Assembly: GCF_900107925.1 (NCBI RefSeq) | Contig: NZ_FNUJ01000007.1 | Span: 496,001 to 560,000 of the forward strand | Length of the DNA: 64,000 nt | Origin: Amycolatopsis pretoriensis | GTDB lineage: Bacteria > Actinomycetota > Actinomycetes > Mycobacteriales > Pseudonocardiaceae | Direction: 5' to 3' | Shown here: positions 54,880 through 64,000 of the stretch, one piece after another | Position numbering within the stretch: the first letter of the stretch is position 1 | Layout: the number at the start of each line of letters is the position of its first letter | Notes under the pieces: generated by a model | Database searches by the model: none | Told to the model about the DNA's origin: nothing | The model's input: only the letters and a program-made list of their open reading frames with translations | Made by a program: the position numbers and the translations under genes

Positions 54880-56111
54880 TACTTGGCCCCCTCGAACGCC
54901 GGGTTCTCCCAGATCACGGTGCCGCCCATGCCGATGCCGATGCACATCGTGGTCATGCCGTACCGGACATCGGGTCGCTCGGCGAACTGGCGGGCCAGCT
55001 GCGTCATGAGCCGGACGCCGGACGACGCCAGCGGGTGGCCGCACGCGATCGCGCCGCCCCACTGGTTGACGCGCGGGTCTTCGTCGTCGATGCCGAAGTG
55101 GTCGAGGAAGGCCAGCACCTGCACGGCGAAGGCCTCGTTGATCTCGAACAGGCCGATGTCGTCGATGGACAGGCCGGTGCGCTTGAACAGCTTCTCGGTG
55201 GCCGGCACCGGGCCGATGCCCATGACCTCCGGCTCGACGCCGGCGAAGGAGTAGCCGACCAGCCGCATGGCGACCGGCAGGCCCAGCTCGCGGGCGGTGT
55301 CCTCGTCGGCGAGGATCGAGGCGGTCGCGCCGTCGTTGAGGCCGGCCGCGTTGCCCGCGGTGATCCGGCCGTGCGGGCGGAACGGCGTCTTCAGCCCGGC
55401 GAGGGTTTCGAGCGTGGTGCCCGGGCGGGGCGGCTCGTCCTCGGTGGCCAGACCCCAGCCCAGCTCCTTGGAACGGGTCGCGACCGGAACCAGCTCGGGG
55501 CCGATCTTGCCGGTCTTGACGGCTTCGGCGTAGCGCTCCTGGCTGCGCGCGGCGTAGGCGTCGGTGCGCTGCTTCGTGATCGCGGGGAAGCGGTCGTGCA
55601 GGTTCTCGGCGGTCTGGCCCATGACGAGCGCCGTCGGGTCGACGAGCTTGTCGGCGATGATCCGCGGGTTCGGGTCGACGCCCTCGCCCATCGGGTGCCG
55701 GCCCATGTGCTCGACGCCACCGGCGATCGCGATGTCGTAGGCACCGAAGCCGATGCCGGACGCGGCGGTCGTGACGGCGGTCATCGCGCCGGCGCACATG
55801 CGGTCGATGGCGAAGCCGGGGACGGACTTCGGCAGGCCGGCGAGCAGCGCGGCGGTGCGGCCGATGGTCAGGCCCTGGTCGCCGATCTGGGTGGTGGCGG
55901 CGATGGCCACCTCGTCGACGCGCTCGGGCGGCAGTTCGGGGTGCCGCCGCAGCAGCTCACGGATGGCGTTGACGACGAGGTCGTCGGCGCGGGTCCCGGC
56001 GTAGATGCCCTTGTCGCCGGCCTTGCCGAAGGGGGTCCGTACCCCCTCGACGAAGGCGACGTTTCGCACGCCCCGCGCGTTCGGCGCGAGCGGCGTTGCT
56101 GGTGCGGCCAC
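54879..56111 (-). CDS. fadA: Acetyl-CoA acyltransferase (3-ketoacyl-CoA thiolase)
   Basis: 410-residue thiolase. DRMCAGAMTAV carries the acyl-accepting Cys 106, NEAFAVQ the Asn-Glu-Ala-Phe motif, GHPLASSGVR the catalytic His and CIGIGMGG the second Cys. It performs the last step of fatty acid beta-oxidation with the FadB-like partner. GTG at 56111 has GGAG 5 nt upstream. First gene of the two-gene operon; the 85-bp gap to the DUF998 gene is otherwise empty. Confidence 0.94.
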   Translation of the reverse strand: MAAPATPLAPNARGVRNVAFVEGVRTPFGKAGDKGIYAGTRADDLVVNAIRELLRRHPELPPERVDEVAIAATTQIGDQGLTIGRTAALLAGLPKSVPGFAIDRMCAGAMTAVTTAASGIGFGAYDIAIAGGVEHMGRHPMGEGVDPNPRIIADKLVDPTALVMGQTAENLHDRFPAITKQRTDAYAARSQERYAEAVKTGKIGPELVPVATRSKELGWGLATEDEPPRPGTTLETLAGLKTPFRPHGRITAGNAAGLNDGATASILADEDTARELGLPVAMRLVGYSFAGVEPEVMGIGPVPATEKLFKRTGLSIDDIGLFEINEAFAVQVLAFLDHFGIDDEDPRVNQWGGAIACGHPLASSGVRLMTQLARQFAERPDVRYGMTTMCIGIGMGGTVIWENPAFEGAK

Positions 56112-56196
56112 TGAAGCTCCATGAAGTAGAGGTCTTTGCCCGCACGATAGCCCTTGTTACCCGTCGGTAACCAGTGGAGTGGCCCGGTCGAGTGGG

Positions 56197-56817
56197 CTAC
56201 GGCACACTCTTGGGGGTGAGCGTCTGCCCCTTCACGAGCCACGCGACACCGAACGCCCACACCGCGGCCGCCTCCAGCCACAGCGCCGGGTGCCACTCCG
56301 GCACCAGCCGCAGCCGGCTCGTCAACGCGATCAGCACGAGCGCGGCCAGGATCACCGCGCCGCACACCCGGTAGACGACCCCGACGCCCGGCGGCTGTTC
56401 GCCGTCGTGGGGGAACAGGCGCAGGCAGAAGTAGGCGAGGGAGAGGAAGAACACCGCCGCGAACGCCAGGTGCAGCACGCCCGAGGTCCGGTCCCACGAA
56501 CTCACGTCGTGGTCCGGCGTCGTCGGGAAGAGCGCGAGCCCGATCGCACCCAGGCCGGCAAGAGTGCTCACGACGTTGTCGACGTAGTCGTGGCCGTAGT
56601 ACGCGAGCAGGAACACCCCGGCCGCGCACATCGCGCCGACGAAGACGTCGCGGAGATCGGTGTAGTAGTACGAGCTGAGCGAGCCGGCGAGGTCGCCGCC
56701 GTCGACGAGCTGCTTGCCGAAGATCAGCACGAAGGGCAGCGCCAGGCCGATCAGCCCGATGGCGCGCCGGAGGAACAGGTACGAATGAACGAGTGGGGTC
56801 TGGGTCGCCGTGGTCAT
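56197..56817 (-). CDS. DUF998-like integral membrane protein
   Basis: 206 residues with about six TM helices (for example VFVGAMCAAGVFLLAYYG and LHLAFAAVFFLSLAYFCL) and a SSYYYTDLRDVFVG loop seen in DUF998-type proteins. GGAGG lies 6 nt before the ATG. Function unknown. It reads in the same direction as the preceding gene, 59 bp away. Confidence 0.8.
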   Translation of the reverse strand: MTTATQTPLVHSYLFLRRAIGLIGLALPFVLIFGKQLVDGGDLAGSLSSYYYTDLRDVFVGAMCAAGVFLLAYYGHDYVDNVVSTLAGLGAIGLALFPTTPDHDVSSWDRTSGVLHLAFAAVFFLSLAYFCLRLFPHDGEQPPGVGVVYRVCGAVILAALVLIALTSRLRLVPEWHPALWLEAAAVWAFGVAWLVKGQTLTPKSVP

Positions 56818-56876
56818 GGCCGCCTCCGGGGTCTCACCAAGGTCATCGGCGGTCTGCTGCCCCGGGAGGAGCGTTG

Positions 56877-57848
56877 TTATCCGACGGGTGCCCAGATCCT
56901 CAGCTGATCGTTACGGAGTTCGGCGAAGGAGCCGTCGTGGTGGGCGATCGGCGCGAAGCCTTCGAGGAGCCCGATCCGCGCGCCTTCGGTGGGGTCCCAG
57001 ACCTCGAGCCCCGCTTCGGCGGCGACGTACAGCAGGCCGCCGTGAGCCCACATCCGGCCCTTCGGCCCGGCGAACTGCCCGAGCAGCCGGCCGGACGCCG
57101 CCGCGCGGACCTCGACGCCGTCGAGCGGCGGGCGCTCGCTGCCGATCCCTTGCAGGGCGATGGTTTCCTCGTCGAGCCACACCATCGGTTCGTCCCAGAC
57201 GTCGCCGCGATCGGCCAGCTGCGCCGGGTTCCGATCGCCCGCGAGCCACGCGGCGCAGTCGATGACGAGCGGGATCCCGACCGGGTGCCAGGCCCAACCG
57301 TCGACGAGCAGCGACCGGCCGGACGGGCTCGGCAGCACCGCGCCGAAGTAGTAGCCGGAATCGTCCGCGTGCTCGGTGAGCAGGCGCCCGGTGGCCGCGT
57401 CGAAGACGTCGAGCCGGTCGCAGGCGGTGGCCGCGGCGAACCTGCCCCCGTCGAGGAACGCGAACGGGTAGCGCGTCCACTCGTTGTCGTCCCAGTCCCG
57501 GTCGAGGTCGAGCACGGTGACCCACTCGGCCAGGTCCACGACGGTCCCGTACTGCCCGTAGTCCGAGACGACCGCCGCGAACCGGCCGTCCGCCGAGGCG
57601 TGCAGCGCGGGACCCCGGGGCCGGTCCGGGCGGTCGTACCGTTCGACGTCGCGTTCCTCGGCCGGCTCGACCGGCCCGAGGAGCCACTGGTCCTCGTCGT
57701 CGATCCGGACGAAGCCCGCCTCGGTGAGCGCGAGCCAGCCACCGGGCACGGGGACGAGGCAGCGGTCGTTCAGCGGGGTCACCGGGCAGGGCCGGGTCGT
57801 CCAAGTACCGGCGGCCGGGGCGGGATGGCCGCACGGAGAAACGTTCAC
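56877..57848 (-). CDS. Predicted beta-propeller protein, unknown function
   Basis: 323 residues rich in Trp, Asp and Gly, with repeated short blades such as ALHASADGRFAAVVSD, DVFDAATGRLL, VLPSPSGRSLLVDG and LEVWDPTEGARIGLL. This is the usual look of WD40 or quinoprotein-like propellers. There is no signal peptide or membrane helix, so it is probably cytosolic. GTG at 57848 is the first start. No partner gene is evident. Confidence 0.7.
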   Translation of the reverse strand: MNVSPCGHPAPAAGTWTTRPCPVTPLNDRCLVPVPGGWLALTEAGFVRIDDEDQWLLGPVEPAEERDVERYDRPDRPRGPALHASADGRFAAVVSDYGQYGTVVDLAEWVTVLDLDRDWDDNEWTRYPFAFLDGGRFAAATACDRLDVFDAATGRLLTEHADDSGYYFGAVLPSPSGRSLLVDGWAWHPVGIPLVIDCAAWLAGDRNPAQLADRGDVWDEPMVWLDEETIALQGIGSERPPLDGVEVRAAASGRLLGQFAGPKGRMWAHGGLLYVAAEAGLEVWDPTEGARIGLLEGFAPIAHHDGSFAELRNDQLRIWAPVG

Positions 57849-57878
57849 CTGCCCAGTATCCGGCGGCCCGCATCCGTT

Positions 57879-59467
57879 TTATCCCAAGTGCGCGAGCCAG
57901 CCGCCCTTTGCCGAGATGTCTTCCGCGCCTTCCGTTGCCGCCGGTTCGCACAAGAAGCCGGAGACCCGGGAGCCGTCGGCCAGCTCGACCTTGCCGATCG
58001 CCAGCGGCGCCGGAATGCGCGAGACGAACTCGCCGAACCCGCGCACCGGCAGGTCCCACAACTCCGCCGCGATCGCGACCCCGCCGGACGCCACCCGGAC
58101 CAGCCCGGGCTTCGGCGGCACCGTGTCCAAGGCGAACAGCCGGTACGACCCGGCGGTGGAAACCGGCGAGACGAACCGCCCGCCCCGCGAAGTCAGCTCG
58201 TGGTTCAGCGGCTGCCCGCGCAAGTGCGCCCCGACCACCACGATTGGTACGCGCTCGCCGCGCAAACCTGCCAGCGCCGCCAGCTTCAGGTCGTCGTGCG
58301 GGGCGCCGATCAGCATCACGCCGAACGGGCGTCCGGCCACCGTGCCCGCCGGGACCGCCAGGGCCGGCAGCCCGAACAGGTTGGTCGAGTTCGTGAACCG
58401 GCCCAGGCGCGCGTTGACCGCGACCGGGTCCGCGGCGACCTCCGCGATCGTCGGGTGCTCGGTCGTCGTCGGGAACAGCAGCGCGTCGACGCCGGCCAGC
58501 GTCGCCAGCGCTTCGGCCCGCAACCCGGCCAGCGTCGCCTGGTCCGCGAACAGCCGGTGCGCGCGGATGTCTCGGGCCGTGGTGATGATGCCGTGCACCA
58601 CCGGGTCGCAGTCGGCCGGGTGCGCGTCCAGGAATTCGCCGACCGCCGTGTATCGCTCGGCCACGAACGCGCCGCCGTACAACAGTTCCGCCGCCTCCAA
58701 AAAAGGCGTGGTGTCCACAGTGGTCACTTCGGCACCCGCCGCGGCGTACTCCGCGACAGCCGTCTCGAACGCCTCGGCCCAGCCCGCCGCCAACGGGCCC
58801 AGCTCGGCCGGCACGCCCAGCCGGAACCGTCCCGTGTGGACTTGCGCGGGCTCGGCCAGGCACGTCAGCGCGAACGACGCTTCCTCGACCGTCCGCGCGA
58901 ACAGCGACACGCAGTCGATGCTCGCGCACGCCGGGACGACACCTTCCGTCGGCAGCAGGCCGGGCGTCGGCTTGAGGCCGGTGATTCCGTTGAACGCCGC
59001 CGGGACGCGCCCGGAGCCCGCCGTGTCCGTCCCCAGCGCCAGATCGGCGATGCCCAGCGCGACCGCCACCGCCGAACCCGAGCTGGACCCGCCGGAAACG
59101 TAGGCCGGGTCGACGGCGTTGCGGACCGCGCCGTACGGGCTGCGCGTTCCGACCAGCCCGGTCGCGAACTGGTCGAGGTTGGTCGTGCCGAGCACCAGCG
59201 CCCCGGCCGCCCGCAGCCGCGCGACGACCGGCGCGTCCACCTCCGGCTGGTACGCATAGGCCGGGCACCCCGCCGTCGTCGGCAACCCGGCGACGTCGAT
59301 GTTGCCCTTGACCGCCACGAGTTTTCCGTACAGCGGCAAGCCTCGCCCGTCCAAGGCCGCGGCCTCGGCGAGCACCTCGGCTTCCGGCCGGAGATCGATC
59401 CAGATCTCCGGCCGGTCCACCTGCTCGATCCGCCGGTACGCGGCCCGCACCCGTTCCTCGACAGGGG

Positions 59468-59471
<4 letters not shown>
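57879..59471 (-). CDS. atzF: Allophanate hydrolase
   Basis: 530-residue amidase-signature enzyme splitting allophanate to two ammonia and carbon dioxide. The triad is Lys 55 (LVAVKGNID), a Ser in SGGSSSGSA (129-131) and nucleophile Ser 153 (TDTAGSGRVPA). The C-terminal part ends in a small allophanate-hydrolase domain. The start overlaps the carboxylase stop (ATGA), so product channelling from the carboxylase is expected. Somewhat shorter than the roughly 600 residues of characterised AtzF. Confidence 0.92.
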
Positions 59472-62991
<3,520 letters not shown>

Positions 62992-62995
<4 letters not shown>

Positions 62996-63627
62996 TCGCC
63001 GCCTCCGGGGGCCGTCACGACCATGCGGACCGGCGTCGGGTCGAACCCGTTGCAGGGGTTGTTGATCTGCGGGCAGTTCGACACGAGCACGAGGACGTCG
63101 GTCTCCGCGCGCAGCCGGACTTCCAGGCCGGGCGCGGAGATCCCGTCGACGATGCCGAGCGTGCCGTCCGCTTCGACCGGCACGTTCATGTACCAGTTGA
63201 CGTTGCTGACCAGGTCCCGCTTGCCCAGCCCCCACTTCGCGCCCTCGATGAGGAAGTTCTCGACGCAGGCGTGCTGGAACCGGGTGTGCTGGCCGTAGCG
63301 GAGGCTGTTGGACTCCTTGCTGCACGCGCCGCCGAGCGTGTCGTGCCGGCCGCACGTGTCGGCGACGACGGTCAGCAGCGGCGCGCCTTCCTGCGTGCGC
63401 AGGACGCTGCCCGTGGTCAGGAAGATGTTGCGCTGCGCGGCGATCGTCGCCGCCGCGCTGTAACGCTTGGCCGTGTCGTTCGCGTCGTAGCAGAGGAAGT
63501 CGACGGCCTGGTTGCCGCCGAGGTCGATGATCGCCAGCTCGCTGCCGCGCTTCAGCACGGTCGAGAACGGGGCCCGCGCGGGGACGTCGAACGTCAGCTC
63601 CAGCTGGGACTGGTACGCCGTGCTCAT
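62992..63627 (-). CDS. DUF1989 protein, urea-carboxylase-associated protein 2 (possible carboxyguanidine deiminase subunit)
   Basis: 211 residues of the DUF1989 family. Typical stretches are LGGNQAVDFLCYDANDTAKR, VVADTCGRHDTLGGACS (conserved Cys and His), NVNWYMNVPV and SAPGLEVRLRAETDVLVLVS, ending PCNGFDPTPVR. Pairs of such proteins beside this carboxylase have been shown elsewhere to act together as carboxyguanidine deiminase, feeding allophanate to AtzF. ATG at 63627 overlaps the stop of the previous gene (ATGA). Confidence 0.85.
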
Positions 63628-64000
63628 GCGATCCCCCGGGCGGTCAGGTAGTCGGCGGTGTTCTCGAAGGCCCGCTGGGCCTCCGGCGAGTGCCTCCACT
63701 CCGGACTGTCCGGAGTGGACGGCGTGGCGCGCCAGGCGAGGACTTCGAGGTTCGTCACGGTGTAGTCCGGCCGCGGGTCGACCGGGTGCGCCACGTTGGC
63801 GATGAGCACGACGGCCGGGATCTCGATCCGCAGCTCGACGGACTTGCCGGCGCCGGCGGACCCGGTGAACTCCAGCTCGCCTTCGGGCTGGACCCGCACC
63901 CCCTGGAAGAACGACAGGCTCGGCGGCAGGTCCCGCGGCCCGAGGCCGTTCTTGGCCGCCGCCAAGGTGAACAGCGGCAAACCGGCGGGGGACGGGCCCT
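63624..64000 (-). CDS. DUF1989 protein, urea-carboxylase-associated protein 1 (N-terminus outside window)
   Basis: The frame runs off the right edge, leaving the C-terminal 124 codons. PSLSFFQGVRVQPEGEL and LIANVAHPVDPRP belong to the DUF1989 partner protein that precedes UAAP2 in urea/guanidine carboxylase operons. It would be the first or an early gene of the four-gene operon; its promoter and any leader lie beyond the window. Confidence 0.8.
   Translation of the reverse strand, partial: GPSPAGLPLFTLAAAKNGLGPRDLPPSLSFFQGVRVQPEGELEFTGSAGAGKSVELRIEIPAVVLIANVAHPVDPRPDYTVTNLEVLAWRATPSTPDSPEWRHSPEAQRAFENTADYLTARGIA

Noticed and set aside
62996-63355. Longer N-terminus for the carboxylase
   Set aside because: Biotin carboxylase sequence starts exactly at LLVANRGEIA after GTG 62995; the upstream part is antisense-frame shadow of the DUF1989 gene.

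Overview
The window is very GC-rich, gene-dense DNA with GTG/ATG starts and frequent 1-8 nt gene overlaps. It is most consistent with an actinomycete of the Pseudonocardiales, close to Amycolatopsis. The main reason is that 20.0-39.3 kb reproduces, gene by gene, the Mycobacterium tuberculosis block Rv2703 (sigA) to Rv2682c (dxs1), while the flanks carry Streptomyces/Amycolatopsis-type accessory metabolism. I see no tRNA, rRNA, CRISPR array, insertion sequence or prophage.

Region 1 (0-20 kb): an amino-acid permease, then a nine-gene alpha-glucan/trehalose block: malQ, glgX, treY, treZ, a second glgX, glgE, treS, pep2 (mak) and glgB. It contains both trehalose routes: TreY/TreZ, which releases trehalose from glucan, and TreS-Pep2-GlgE-GlgB, which turns trehalose into maltose, maltose-1-phosphate and then branched glucan. 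Two debranching enzymes and a 4-alpha-glucanotransferase complete it. The genes could form a cycle between trehalose and glycogen-like storage glucan.

Region 2 (20-35.7 kb): the conserved core. It holds the principal sigma factor, polyphosphate glucokinase, an inositol-monophosphatase-family enzyme, a Cei-like envelope protein, DUF4193, DUF3093, dUTPase, DUF3710, an alpha/beta hydrolase, an OB-fold protein, DUF3159, the CeoB/CeoC (TrkA-type) potassium pair, an APC permease and a TrmA/RumA-type RNA methyltransferase. After these come a TIGR03086-type protein, an array of degenerate copies of a gene 3' end, and a small membrane protein.

Region 3 (35.7-47.9 kb): a betaine-aldehyde-dehydrogenase-like enzyme, dxs, and a tightly overlapping catabolic operon on the minus strand (SSS symporter, ureohydrolase, TPP-dependent decarboxylase, aldehyde dehydrogenase, NCS1 permease) divergent from a PucR regulator. 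The three enzymes fit 2-ketoarginine to 4-guanidinobutyraldehyde to 4-guanidinobutyrate to GABA plus urea.

Region 4 (47.9-64 kb): a two-component system, an HSL-type esterase, a Tat-exported PHP phosphoesterase, a beta-oxidation pair (thiolase and FadB-like), two poorly characterised genes, and at the right edge a minus-strand operon of two DUF1989 proteins, a biotin-dependent urea/guanidine carboxylase and allophanate hydrolase. This gene set is now linked to guanidine degradation.

The least explained structures are intergenic. Three copies of a ~55-bp element each combine an exact match to the DNA-damage (PafBC/RecA-NDp) promoter consensus with a small G5/C5 hairpin, and all three lie between convergent genes. 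The array of five stop-anchored 3'-end copies lies at 34.77-35.29 kb.
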